A DNA stretch of 64,000 nt, taken from NCBI GenBank assembly GCA_902620425.1, contig CACNHX010000002.1, forward strand, positions 1 to 64,000, written 5' to 3'. The notes under the pieces were generated by a model, which saw only the letters and a list, made by a program, of their open reading frames with translations, was not told where the DNA came from and searched no databases. Positions within the stretch are counted from its first letter, which is position 1; each line of letters begins with the position of its first letter. Position numbers and translations under genes: made by a program. The DNA comes from an uncultured Alphaproteobacteria bacterium (GTDB taxonomy: Bacteria > Pseudomonadota > Alphaproteobacteria > HIMB59 > GCA-002718135). This document shows, piece after piece, positions 1-9,454 of the stretch.

Positions 1-162
1 AATGATTTAATAATAATCTTATTTGTTACAGTTCTCCAAAAAGATAATCAATTATATGAGTGTCAGGAATATCAAACTATAGATAAAAATGTTGAGACTT
101 TAGATATGAACTTAATATGTAAAGAATTAGTTCAACCTTATGAAAGAGGTATAGGAACTTAG
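1..162 (+). CDS. C-terminal fragment of an unidentified protein (truncated by window edge)
   Basis: Open frame from base 1 to TAG at 160-162: NDLIIILFVTVLQKDNQLYECQEYQTIDKNVETLDMNLICKELVQPYERGIGT*; not in ORF track. Confidence 0.5.
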   Translation, partial: NDLIIILFVTVLQKDNQLYECQEYQTIDKNVETLDMNLICKELVQPYERGIGT

Positions 163-740
163 GATCGCACAATGTTTAAAAAAAACCATTGTAATGCGAT
201 TAGTGTAAGCCCGTTTAAAATTTCTTTCTTTTTCATCTTTGTTTTTACTTCATCAAAACTATAACTTTTAACTAATATATCCTCGTTTTCATTCTCTAGA
301 CCTCTTATAATTTCTTTATCTGGAGAAATTACCTCGCCTAAAAAAAGATTATAAAAAGATTCGGATGATCCTGGGGCAGGAAAGTAACCTTGTATAGATG
401 TAAGATTTCTTACCTCACATCCAGTTTCTTCCAAGCATTCTCTCATCGCGGTATCTTCTGGAGTTTCACCAGGATCAATTATTCCAGCAACTATTTCATC
501 TAGATAATTTTGATCATCTTTAGAAATTGTCCCTGGTCTGAACTGTTGAATTAAAACAATTTTTTTATTTACAGGGTCATATGGTAAGACCGCAGATACT
601 TGTGCGCCACCAAATAACTCCCTTTTTATTTCGTTACTCCAATTTCCATCATATTTTTTGTATTTAAGAGTAACTTCATTCATTTTAAAGAAACCGTCGT
701 GAATATTCTTTTTATCTAAAATTTTAAATTTTGGACTCAT
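159..740 (-). CDS. NUDIX hydrolase, ADP-ribose pyrophosphatase-like
   Basis: Nudix box-like GIIDPGETPEDTAMRECLEETG. Confidence 0.9.
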   Translation of the reverse strand: MSPKFKILDKKNIHDGFFKMNEVTLKYKKYDGNWSNEIKRELFGGAQVSAVLPYDPVNKKIVLIQQFRPGTISKDDQNYLDEIVAGIIDPGETPEDTAMRECLEETGCEVRNLTSIQGYFPAPGSSESFYNLFLGEVISPDKEIIRGLENENEDILVKSYSFDEVKTKMKKKEILNGLTLIALQWFFLNIVRS

Positions 741-780
741 AAAAATTGATATATTTTATATTACATATATATTTATAATT

Positions 781-1242
781 ATGGAAAAAGCATTATTTGG
801 TGCAGGTTGTTTCTGGGGTGTGGAAGAAACATTTTGTAAAACTCCAGGTGTAATAAATACCTTAGTTGGATATTCTGGAGGTAATACCATTAATCCTTCT
901 TATGAAAGTGTTTGCCAAGGAAATACAAATCATACGGAGGTTGTTTTAGTTGAATTTGATAACACTAAAATATCTTATGAAGATCTTTTGAAGGTTTTCT
1001 GGAAGTGCCATGATCCTACAACTTTAAATAGACAAGGTCCCGATATTGGAACACAATATAGGTCAGCCATATACTATTATAACGAAGATCAAAAAAATAA
1101 ATCTATTCATTCAAAAAATGAATACGCTAAAAGTGCAGGATTAAATATTGTTACTGAAATATCAGAAGCTAAGGAATTCTATAAAGCTGAAGAATATCAT
1201 CAAAAATATATCCAAAAAACAGGTTTACACTGCGCTATTTAG
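781..1242 (+). CDS. msrA: Peptide-methionine (S)-S-oxide reductase MsrA
   Basis: GAGCFWGVE active-site motif, GYSGG, YHQKY. Confidence 0.95.
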   Translation: MEKALFGAGCFWGVEETFCKTPGVINTLVGYSGGNTINPSYESVCQGNTNHTEVVLVEFDNTKISYEDLLKVFWKCHDPTTLNRQGPDIGTQYRSAIYYYNEDQKNKSIHSKNEYAKSAGLNIVTEISEAKEFYKAEEYHQKYIQKTGLHCAI

Positions 1243-1262
1243 ATTAATTCTTTAGGGAAGTA

Positions 1263-1445
1263 ATGTCTGTCGATTTCTATTACGCATTTTTAACAGGCTG
1301 GGTAATACTTTTGTTATTTTGGAGTACTATTGTTTTCTTTATATATTTGAGAAAACCTCCTAAATCCAAATTAACTAAAAGTTTTGTAATTAAATCCTAT
1401 CTGTTTTTTTTGGCACTATTATTTATAATTTTATTTTTTCGATAA
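1263..1445 (+). CDS. Small two-TM membrane protein
   Basis: 60-aa ORF with two hydrophobic segments, directly downstream of msrA. Confidence 0.5.
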   Translation: MSVDFYYAFLTGWVILLLFWSTIVFFIYLRKPPKSKLTKSFVIKSYLFFLALLFIILFFR

Positions 1446-1598
1446 ACCGATTCGTTTTTATTTATAATTATGTATCAACATATAGTAGGTCAAAAAGATT
1501 AAGATACTAACATATTGATAATTAACAACTTTTTTATATTTAATGTTGAATACTGGTTTTTTCATAAATATAAACTACCTCGAATTAATAAAAATATT

Positions 1599-1823
1599 AT
1601 GTCTATATTAAAAAACTATTTTAAACAAAACAGTGTGATGCACAGTTTCTCAAGTTGCCAATGGCCAATTGGAGATCCTCAAGAGAAAGATTTTCATTTT
1701 TGTGAAACTGATACCGTTGCTGGAAAGCCTTATTGTCAGAGTCACTGTGATGTTGCGTATATTGACGAAAAAGAGCTTAAAAAAGAAAAAGAAGCTCAAA
1801 AAAATCGTCGCATTGCTGCTTAA
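1599..1823 (+). CDS. GcrA-like C-terminal domain protein (no HTH region)
   Basis: CQWPIGDPQEKDFHFCETDTVAGKPYCQSHCDVAY matches the Cys/His-rich C-terminal region of GcrA; ATG at 1599 preferred over upstream TTG. Confidence 0.75.
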   Translation: MSILKNYFKQNSVMHSFSSCQWPIGDPQEKDFHFCETDTVAGKPYCQSHCDVAYIDEKELKKEKEAQKNRRIAA

Positions 1824-1873
1824 GTCAATCTCTACAAATTATTTTCTCATCGAATGTTAATAATTTAGAGTTA

Positions 1874-1901
1874 TTGACATAAGAGATGTTTTTCTTAAAA
1901 T
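1874..1901 (+). promoter_or_regulatory. Putative sigma70 promoter for cfa
   Basis: TTGACA (1874-1879), 16-bp spacer, TAAAAT (1896-1901); start codon at 1910. Confidence 0.55.
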
Positions 1902-1909
1902 AAAAAAAC

Positions 1910-3094
1910 ATGTTATTCAGTGTACTGAAAAAACTTAACTTTGATGGAACATTAGAAATCATAGATTCTAATGACAAGACTCATAAATTTGGAAATTCAA
2001 ACCCTCACGTTTGTATAAGACTAAAAAACAAATCTATTGAAAGAAAACTATTCTTAAACCCTAATCTCCATATAGGTGAAGCATACATGAATGAAGAGTT
2101 AGTTATAGAAAAAGGCACTATAGAAGACTTTCTTAATTTAATAACTAATTGTTACGATGACTTTATTTCTAACAATAAGTTTTATAAATTTTATGAATAT
2201 TTATCTTCTATTTTTATGCCATTTCAGCAGATTAATCAGCTTGTAAATTCTAAAAAAAATGTAGCACACCACTACGATATAAATGAGGATTTATATAAAT
2301 TATTTCTTGATCAGGATATGCAATATTCTTGCGCATATTTTCACAATCCCAATATGAGTTTGGATCAAGCGCAGAAAGATAAAAAACAACATATAATTAA
2401 AAAACTTCAAATTACAGATAATATGGATGTTCTTGATATTGGGTGTGGTTGGGGAGGAATGGCAATTGAAATAGCTAAATCTACTGGTGCTAAAGTTAAA
2501 GGAATTACACTTTCAGAAAATCAATTTAAAACTGCATCTGAGCGAGCACAAAAAGAAGGTTTGGCTGATAAAGTTTCTTTTGCACTACAAGATTATAGAA
2601 ATGAGACCGAAAAATATGATCGCATAGTATCAGTTGGTATGTTTGAGCATGTTGGCGTTAAATATTTTAAAACTTATTTAAGTAAAGCTAATGATATTCT
2701 GAAAGAAAATGGTGTTTTTCTTTTGCATACAATTGGTCAAAGGGGTAAACCAACTGCTACAAGTCCTTGGATAAGAAAATACATTTTTCCTGGTGGTTAT
2801 ATTCCATCATTATCTGAAGTAATGAATGCAACACAAAAACTTAATATAAATGTAACAGATGTTGAAGTATTAAGACTACATTACGCTCATACACTTTCTA
2901 AATGGTATCAAAATGTTATTGAAAATAAAGATAAAATTATAAATATGTTTGATCAGCGTTTTTTTAGAATGTGGGAGTTTTATCTATTGGCAAGTAAGTA
3001 TTCCTTTATAAATATGGGTAATGTTGTTTTCCAAATACAAATTGCAAAAAATATTAACAATTTGCCTCTAACAAGAAATTATATCTACAATTAA
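1910..3094 (+). CDS. cfa: Cyclopropane-fatty-acyl-phospholipid synthase family methyltransferase
   Basis: MDVLDIGCGWGGMAIEIA SAM-binding motif, YSCAYF, FEHVG. Confidence 0.9.
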   Translation: MLFSVLKKLNFDGTLEIIDSNDKTHKFGNSNPHVCIRLKNKSIERKLFLNPNLHIGEAYMNEELVIEKGTIEDFLNLITNCYDDFISNNKFYKFYEYLSSIFMPFQQINQLVNSKKNVAHHYDINEDLYKLFLDQDMQYSCAYFHNPNMSLDQAQKDKKQHIIKKLQITDNMDVLDIGCGWGGMAIEIAKSTGAKVKGITLSENQFKTASERAQKEGLADKVSFALQDYRNETEKYDRIVSVGMFEHVGVKYFKTYLSKANDILKENGVFLLHTIGQRGKPTATSPWIRKYIFPGGYIPSLSEVMNATQKLNINVTDVEVLRLHYAHTLSKWYQNVIENKDKIINMFDQRFFRMWEFYLLASKYSFINMGNVVFQIQIAKNINNLPLTRNYIYN

Positions 3095-3144
3095 ACAATT
3101 TATATTTATTGAATTTCCAAGACAGGTAATATAATCTTTCGTTT

Positions 3145-4170
3145 ATGGCGCTATCCTTAAATAATTATATAATTAGAGCATCAATTTTTTTAGTCGCTGT
3201 CTTTGTTATTGTTGTTTTATTATACCCAGTTCTACAAAATGCTTTTTTATCAAATATTTTTATTAACATTATAATTTTATTAGCCCTGTTAACTGGAATT
3301 GTATTTAATTTTTTTCATCTAATTAACTTAAATTACAAATATATATCTTTCTCGAACTTTAATATTACAAATTCTATAGAATCATTCTCTAATTTAAGAG
3401 GGCAAGACAAAAATATTTCTCTCGAATTAAAAAATCTTGATGGAAAATTTGTTTTTAAAAGTTCATCAATAAATAGATTGATAGAGAATTCTGATATGAA
3501 TTTGATAAGCATAAGAGAAACTTCTCGTTACCTGGTAGGCTTGCTAGTCTTTTTAGGACTCCTTGGAACTTTCTGGGGACTTCTAAAAACCATTGGATCT
3601 GTTGGCAATGTTATCAGCGGGCTAGGTATAGATGATACAAATGTTGCAGGTTTTTTTAATTCTCTTAAAGATGGATTAAATGCTCCACTTGAAGGAATGA
3701 GCATTGCATTTAGCAGTTCTTTATTAGGTTTAGCTGGCTCTTTAATATTAGGATTACTTGATTTAAATCTTGGACAAGCTCAAAATAAATTTAGTCAATA
3801 CTTTGAAAAAATCCTTAATAGCAATTCTTCTCCAGATTTTTCTAAAGTAGAAGATAAGCCTACAGGTGAAGCAATTCAAAAAATCTATGATAACTTAGAA
3901 AACCTCCTAAATTCTTTTAAAAAAACATCTGACAATCAAACCAAAATTTCAAACAATTTAGAGAAGTTTAATGAAATACTTAACAAAATCAATTCCAACT
4001 CTTTAAATCTTGATAAGCAATTATCAAATTTCTTATCTTCACAATTAAACACACAATCTACACTAATGAACCTTACAGAAGCTTTGAGTAAAAATGGAAT
4101 ATTAGAAGCAAAAAAAGTTAAAGAATATTTTCAGAAAATTGAAAAAGAACTAAAGAAAATTAAAAAATAA
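3145..4170 (+). CDS. MotA/TolQ/ExbB-type proton channel protein with C-terminal helical tail
   Basis: Hydrophobic helices, LLGTFWGLLKTIGSV and GMSIAFSSSLLGLAGSL as in MotA/ExbB, then ~130-aa polar helical tail. Confidence 0.8.
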   Translation: MALSLNNYIIRASIFLVAVFVIVVLLYPVLQNAFLSNIFINIIILLALLTGIVFNFFHLINLNYKYISFSNFNITNSIESFSNLRGQDKNISLELKNLDGKFVFKSSSINRLIENSDMNLISIRETSRYLVGLLVFLGLLGTFWGLLKTIGSVGNVISGLGIDDTNVAGFFNSLKDGLNAPLEGMSIAFSSSLLGLAGSLILGLLDLNLGQAQNKFSQYFEKILNSNSSPDFSKVEDKPTGEAIQKIYDNLENLLNSFKKTSDNQTKISNNLEKFNEILNKINSNSLNLDKQLSNFLSSQLNTQSTLMNLTEALSKNGILEAKKVKEYFQKIEKELKKIKK

Positions 4171-4172
4171 TA

Positions 4173-5939
4173 ATGTCTACTAGGTCTTTAAGAAATAGAC
4201 TTGCTGATACAACAAATATTTGGCCCGGTTTTGTTGATGTTCTAGCTACTCTTTTAATAGTAATCATATTTGTGCTAATGGTTTTTACTGTTTCGCAAAT
4301 ATATCTGAGTGATGCTATATCTGGCCGAGATAAGGCGCTTCAAGATTTAAGAACACAAATAAATGAATTATCTAAAATACTTGTAATTGAAACTAAGGAT
4401 AAAGAAGAAGCTCTTTCAACTCTTTCTGAAACTGAGAAAAAACTTGAAGATACAGAATTAAATTTACAAAGTGAGCAATTATTAAGTGAGCAATTACAAA
4501 CTGATGTTGCAAAAAAACGATCAGAAATATTTGTTCAGGAACAAAATATAATAGCTTTATCCGAGCAAATTAGTAGTCTTTTAAAAGAACTGAGAATAGT
4601 TGCAAATGCATTAGAAACTTATGAAGGACAAGAAATTACTTTACTTGAAACTGAGGGGCTTGGAGAACGAATTAATAAAGCACTTGCAACAAGAATTGAT
4701 CAACTAAAAATACTTAATCAAGAATTAGATAATGCAAATTTTAAACTACTTGAAAGTGAAAAATCTCTCAAATCTACAATAGCAGAATTAAATGAGAAGA
4801 ATGAAAATTTAATGGCCATTAACGAAAGTCTTGGTTTAGAGGAAGGAGGAATTGAAGAGCAATTACTTGCAATTAAAAATAAAAATGAAAAGCTTCTAAA
4901 CTTAAATGATGAATTAGAAAAGACTAACATTGAACTATCATTAAGAGATGAAGAACTACAAAGTCAAATATCTCAATATCAAGAACTTATGAATGATCTT
5001 TTAGAGATTAATGATAGTCTAGGCTTAAAAGATGCATCTCTTAATGAACAACTTGATGCAATTAGGTTTAAAAATGAAGAATTAGCAAGATTAAATAAAG
5101 ATTTAATTCAGAAAGATAGCACAATTTTTAATTTGCGAGGAAAAATATCTGAACTAAATAATGTTCTTTCTTTGTCAGAAGATAAACAAAAAAAACAACT
5201 AGAAAAACTTGAGTTACTTCAAAGTCAAATTGTTTCATTAGAACAAGAAAATCAAACACAAAAAGAAACATCACTTGAAGAAATTAAAAATATGGAAATA
5301 CAAGCTTCAAAAACATTAGAACAGGTAGAAATTCTTTCTAATCAAATTGATACCTTGCAAAAAGAAATAGCTTTACTTAATGATGCTTTAGAAGCTAGTG
5401 AAAGCCAGGCTTTGATTAAAGATTTAGAAATAGAGGTGCTAGGTGAAAAGTTAAACAAAGCCCTTACATCCAAAGTATTTGAGCTCCAAAAATATAGATC
5501 TGAGTTTTTCGGAAAATTACAATCTATTTTAGGTGATAGAAAAGACATTAAAATTGTAGGAGATAGATTTATTTTTGAATCAGAGCTATTATTTGATTCT
5601 GCTTCAGCAGACTTACAACTATCTGGCAAAGAAAAGTTAAGTGAAATTGGCCTTACTTTAAAAGAGACTACTAATGATATTCCTTCAGATATTGACTGGA
5701 TAATCATGGTAGAAGGACACACTGACAAAAAACCCATACAAACAATTAGATATCCTTCTAACTGGGAATTATCTTCAGCTAGAGCTAATACAGTTTTAAA
5801 ACTTCTTCTTGATCTTGGTTTTCCACCAAATAGATTAGCATCTGCAGGATATGGAGAGTTTTATCCTATCAGTAATGGAGAAACTGAGAGTGATCTACAA
5901 CAGAATAGAAGGATTGAATTAAAACTCACTTCACGCTAA
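4173..5939 (+). CDS. MotB/OmpA-like protein with long coiled coil
   Basis: N-terminal TM (FVDVLATLLIVIIFVLMVFTV), ~400-aa coiled coil, C-terminal OmpA domain (VEGHTDKKPI...NWELSSARANTVLKLLLDLG..RLASAGYGEFYPI..NRRIEL). Confidence 0.85.
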   Translation: MSTRSLRNRLADTTNIWPGFVDVLATLLIVIIFVLMVFTVSQIYLSDAISGRDKALQDLRTQINELSKILVIETKDKEEALSTLSETEKKLEDTELNLQSEQLLSEQLQTDVAKKRSEIFVQEQNIIALSEQISSLLKELRIVANALETYEGQEITLLETEGLGERINKALATRIDQLKILNQELDNANFKLLESEKSLKSTIAELNEKNENLMAINESLGLEEGGIEEQLLAIKNKNEKLLNLNDELEKTNIELSLRDEELQSQISQYQELMNDLLEINDSLGLKDASLNEQLDAIRFKNEELARLNKDLIQKDSTIFNLRGKISELNNVLSLSEDKQKKQLEKLELLQSQIVSLEQENQTQKETSLEEIKNMEIQASKTLEQVEILSNQIDTLQKEIALLNDALEASESQALIKDLEIEVLGEKLNKALTSKVFELQKYRSEFFGKLQSILGDRKDIKIVGDRFIFESELLFDSASADLQLSGKEKLSEIGLTLKETTNDIPSDIDWIIMVEGHTDKKPIQTIRYPSNWELSSARANTVLKLLLDLGFPPNRLASAGYGEFYPISNGETESDLQQNRRIELKLTSR

Positions 5940-5980
5940 TTTGCCTTAAATTTAACATAAACTGGTCATAAAAATTAAAT

Positions 5981-6484
5981 ATGAGATTTTTAATTTTTTT
6001 TGTTCTAAGTTTCTTTAGCTCATATTCTGTATTTGCTGCATGCAGTGATCAACCAGCAAATGAGGTGGATTGGACTAATTGTAATTTTGTAGAAAATCTT
6101 GATCTTTCTGGTACTGGTTTGGCAAATTCTCAAATGTCAGGAGTTAATTTATCTTTATCTAATTTTGAAAAATCTCAACTTAATAATTCAAATTTATCTA
6201 TTGGTAATTTTATCTTCTCAAATTTCAGTAATTCAAATTTATATGCTTCAAATTTACAGGGAGCTAATTGTAATAATGCTAACTTTGATAATGCAAACCT
6301 TGCAAAAGTAAACTTTGAGGGATCTAATCTCTTTGGAGCGACTTTTAAAGGTGCAAATTTATATGAGGCAAATCTACTCGGAGCTAATATTTCAGGTGCA
6401 ATTTTTGATGAAGCAAATTTGTCAAATGCTATATGGATAGATGGAAAAAAATGTGCTCTTGGTTCTATAGGCAGTTGCCAATAA
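5981..6484 (+). CDS. Exported pentapeptide-repeat protein
   Basis: Signal peptide (MRFLIFFVLSFFSSYSVFAACS) followed by A(N/D)LXX repeats (ANLAKVNFEGSNLFGATFKGANLYEANLLGANISGA). Confidence 0.9.
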   Translation: MRFLIFFVLSFFSSYSVFAACSDQPANEVDWTNCNFVENLDLSGTGLANSQMSGVNLSLSNFEKSQLNNSNLSIGNFIFSNFSNSNLYASNLQGANCNNANFDNANLAKVNFEGSNLFGATFKGANLYEANLLGANISGAIFDEANLSNAIWIDGKKCALGSIGSCQ

Positions 6485-6612
6485 TTTTTTTATTTCTTCT
6501 TATTGCCGGTTGCAAAATGTCAGACGTATCTGAAATACAAAAAAATGATGATAATAAAGTTAATTTTAAGATCTCAGGAAGTAAAGAAATTGGTATTCAA
6601 ATAAATAACTAA
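6475..6612 (+). CDS. Putative 45-aa lipoprotein, TTG start
   Basis: Manual reading: MPIIFLFLLIAGCKMSDVSEIQKNDDNKVNFKISGSKEIGIQINN*; lipobox LIAG|C; overlaps previous stop by 10 nt; below ORF-track length cutoff. Confidence 0.55.
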   Translation: MPIIFLFLLIAGCKMSDVSEIQKNDDNKVNFKISGSKEIGIQINN

Positions 6613-6658
6613 ATTATTAATTTACTTTTACCAAATTTAATGATTTGACCTTTAAACA

Positions 6659-7561
6659 ATGAGTAAAAATTCTTATCTATATGCCTTTAGTTTAGTTTTT
6701 CTTGCTGGAATTTTTTGGAGTTTTGGAGCATTGACTGTTAGGTATATGATGGATGGTCATCAATATGTTTTTCAATATTTATTTTATAGAGGTTTAACTA
6801 TTTCAATTATACTTCTTATATATTTATTTTTTCGGGAGGGATTTGCTTTTTATAAAAATTTTCTCAAAATAGGAATACCATCTATACTTGGAGGTTTATT
6901 TCTAGCAACAGCTTTTACTGGGTTCATTTTTTCTATTACTATGACTACGGCTGCCGTAACATTATTTATGTTAGCAGCAATGCCTTTTATTGCAGCCATT
7001 GTTGGTTATTTTGTTCTTGGCGAAATACTAAAAAGATCAACATTAATTGCCATGGTTGTAGCATTTATAGGTGTGTGCGTAATGATTATAAATGACAGTA
7101 TTTCTGGAACTGCTTTAGGTGCAATAATAGGATTTATTTCTGCAACTGGTTTTGCACTATACACGGTAACAATAAGATGGAAACCTGAAACACCAAAATT
7201 CACAACAGTTGTTTTAGCGGGACTATTTTGTACAATATTTGCGTTCTTTATTTTAGGCTTCTCTTTTGAACCTTTTATTCTGATGCCTGAAATAAATAGT
7301 TATTTGAGTATACTTCATGGAATAATTGTTGCAGCCGGCTTAATACTTTACAGTCTTGGAGCAAAATACTTACCCTCAGCTGAGCTAGCACTTTTATCTT
7401 TAATGGAAGTTGTTGGAGGAGTTCTGTGGGTTTGGCTTCCTATTTTTGGAATTAATGAAGTACCAAGTACAACTGTAATAATTGGAGGTTTTATAATAAC
7501 TTTAGCTGTAGTTTATTATGGTTTTGCTGCTAGGCAGATTGATGTTAATATTAAAACTTAA
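6659..7561 (+). CDS. EamA/DMT family transporter
   Basis: Ten hydrophobic segments with two EamA-like halves (..[11 protein letters not shown].., ..[15 protein letters not shown]..). Confidence 0.9.
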   Translation: MSKNSYLYAFSLVFLAGIFWSFGALTVRYMMDGHQYVFQYLFYRGLTISIILLIYLFFREGFAFYKNFLKIGIPSILGGLFLATAFTGFIFSITMTTAAVTLFMLAAMPFIAAIVGYFVLGEILKRSTLIAMVVAFIGVCVMIINDSISGTALGAIIGFISATGFALYTVTIRWKPETPKFTTVVLAGLFCTIFAFFILGFSFEPFILMPEINSYLSILHGIIVAAGLILYSLGAKYLPSAELALLSLMEVVGGVLWVWLPIFGINEVPSTTVIIGGFIITLAVVYYGFAARQIDVNIKT

Positions 7562-8793
7562 ATATTTGCTGTAACTTTATTAATATTTTTTCTTGGTAAA
7601 TTGTTTTTAGACCAAACAGAATCAAGAGCCTTAATCATTTTTTCAATATGTTCTTTTCTGTGTTTTGGGGTAACAGTTATTCTCAATCTTTCTAAACCTT
7701 TTGGTACAGTCGGGTAAAAAATTGGTTGTGCATAAATACCATGATCGTCAATTAAATCTTTAGACACTTTTTTGCATAAAAAAGGATCATTAATTAATAC
7801 TGCTACAATATGAGAATTTGTATCCAAATAAGGGATTGCTAAGGAATCTAAATTTTCTCTTATTAAAGCTGCATTTTCTTTTATTCTTATTCTTAGTTGT
7901 TCTGCCAGAGAAACAATATCTATTGCTTTAGCTGCTCCTGCAGCAATTGATGGGCAGATTGAAGTTGTAAAAATAAAACCTGGAGCAAAACTTCTAATGT
8001 AATCAATTATTTCTGAACTAGCTGCAATATAACCTCCCATTTGACCATATGCTTTTGCTAAAGTTCCATTAATAATATCAATTTTATCTTCAACTCCCAT
8101 TTCTACTGCAATACCTTTACCTTCTTCACCGTAAAGTCCAACTGAATGAACTTCATCAAGATATGTCATACAGTTATATTTTTTTGCTAACTCTACTATT
8201 TTTACTATAGGCGATCTTATACCTTCCATAGAGTATAAACTTTCAAAAACGATTAACTTAGGATTATCTACATTTGACTCTTTTAGTAACTGTTCTAAGT
8301 GATCAATGTCATTGTGTTTAAATATATGACACTTAGCTCCACTATTCTTAATACCTTGTATTAAAGATGCGTGATTTAATTCATCAGAAAATATCTCAAT
8401 ATCTTTAATTTTTTTTCCTAAAGTCCATAAAGTAGATTGGTTTGCTGTATAAGCAGAAGCAAAAACTAATGCCGCCTCTTTATTATGAACATTTGCTAGT
8501 TTTTTTTCAAGTTCAGTATGGTAGGTTGATGTACCAGAAATATTTCTTGTTCCACCTGAACCAGATCCATATTCAAGTAGTGTTTTTACAATTTCATTTA
8601 CGACTTCTGGGTGTTGACTCATATTAAGATAGTCATTAGAGCACCAAACCTCAACTTCTCTTTCTTTGCTTTTAAAACTTTCATCCGCGTTTGGAAAACT
8701 TTTTATAGGTCTGTCTATGTTTCTAAAGTCCCTATAAAGACCTTGTTCTTTAAGATTTTTTAATTCAGATTTAAAGAAATTTTTATATTGCAT
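7558..8793 (-). CDS. hemA: 5-aminolevulinate synthase
   Basis: PLP alpha-oxoamine synthase: [56 protein letters not shown]. Confidence 0.95.
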   Translation of the reverse strand: MQYKNFFKSELKNLKEQGLYRDFRNIDRPIKSFPNADESFKSKEREVEVWCSNDYLNMSQHPEVVNEIVKTLLEYGSGSGGTRNISGTSTYHTELEKKLANVHNKEAALVFASAYTANQSTLWTLGKKIKDIEIFSDELNHASLIQGIKNSGAKCHIFKHNDIDHLEQLLKESNVDNPKLIVFESLYSMEGIRSPIVKIVELAKKYNCMTYLDEVHSVGLYGEEGKGIAVEMGVEDKIDIINGTLAKAYGQMGGYIAASSEIIDYIRSFAPGFIFTTSICPSIAAGAAKAIDIVSLAEQLRIRIKENAALIRENLDSLAIPYLDTNSHIVAVLINDPFLCKKVSKDLIDDHGIYAQPIFYPTVPKGLERLRITVTPKHRKEHIEKMIKALDSVWSKNNLPRKNINKVTANI

Positions 8794-8848
8794 TTTTATT
8801 AGATATCTTAGACATTGTTTAATTGTAAGTGTTTAATTGAATGAATTG

Positions 8849-9418
8849 TCACACCTTATTTCTACTAAAAGACATTCTCTTCCAAACACCATATTTATCT
8901 TTAATTATGAATCGATGATACAACGCTGCTGCAATATGAAGTGAAAAAAGAGCAGTTAATATAAGTGCTGAGTAGTAGTGTATAGCTAGAGCTTGCGGGT
9001 ATAGAAAAAAGTTCTCTTCGATAAAAGGTGGTATTTTAATTAATCCCAAGAGATGAACATCCTCTCCTCCAAGCCATGTCATAAATGTACCTTGAATAGG
9101 AATAAGAATAACTAAACCATAAAGAACAAAATGGACTAAATTCGAAACCAATTTATGAAATAAAGGTATATTTTCATATTTGGGATGAGTGTTAAATATG
9201 TATTTCCACATTAATCTAAGCACAACTAAACTAAAAACTACGGTGCCAAAAAATTTATGAGTAATAATAAAACCCATTTTAAGAGGAGAAAATTCCATAT
9301 TATGAAGGCTAATCCCTGTTGCAACTTGCCAAAAAAGAAGAAGTGCCAATGACCAATGAAAAAGTTTTGCAACCAAGCCCCACGAAGATTTTGTACCTTT
9401 AAATTCAACCATTACCAA
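8849..9418 (-). CDS. Cytochrome b561 family protein
   Basis: WGLVAKLFHWSLALLLFWQVATG, HKFFGT, LHIAAALYHRFI. Confidence 0.9.
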   Translation of the reverse strand: MVMVEFKGTKSSWGLVAKLFHWSLALLLFWQVATGISLHNMEFSPLKMGFIITHKFFGTVVFSLVVLRLMWKYIFNTHPKYENIPLFHKLVSNLVHFVLYGLVILIPIQGTFMTWLGGEDVHLLGLIKIPPFIEENFFLYPQALAIHYYSALILTALFSLHIAAALYHRFIIKDKYGVWKRMSFSRNKV

Positions 9419-9454
9419 TTTTACAATATAGTGTTATTTATAGAAATATAAGTA

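Noticed and set aside
1669-1860. ORF 1669-1860(+)
   Set aside because: Out-of-frame overlap with the GcrA-like ORF; lysine/isoleucine-rich and lacks any family motif.
4718-5737. Antisense ORFs 4718-4930(-) and 5342-5737(-) within the coiled-coil gene
   Set aside because: Ser/Leu-rich translations are the mirror of Glu/Lys-rich coiled-coil codons; the sense frame has clear OmpA/coiled-coil features.
3145-5939. Zorya-like anti-phage system (ZorA/ZorB)
   Set aside because: No ZorC/ZorD/ZorE helicase or nuclease partner nearby, and the long stalk is in the OmpA partner, not the channel protein; retained only as an unusual stator pair.
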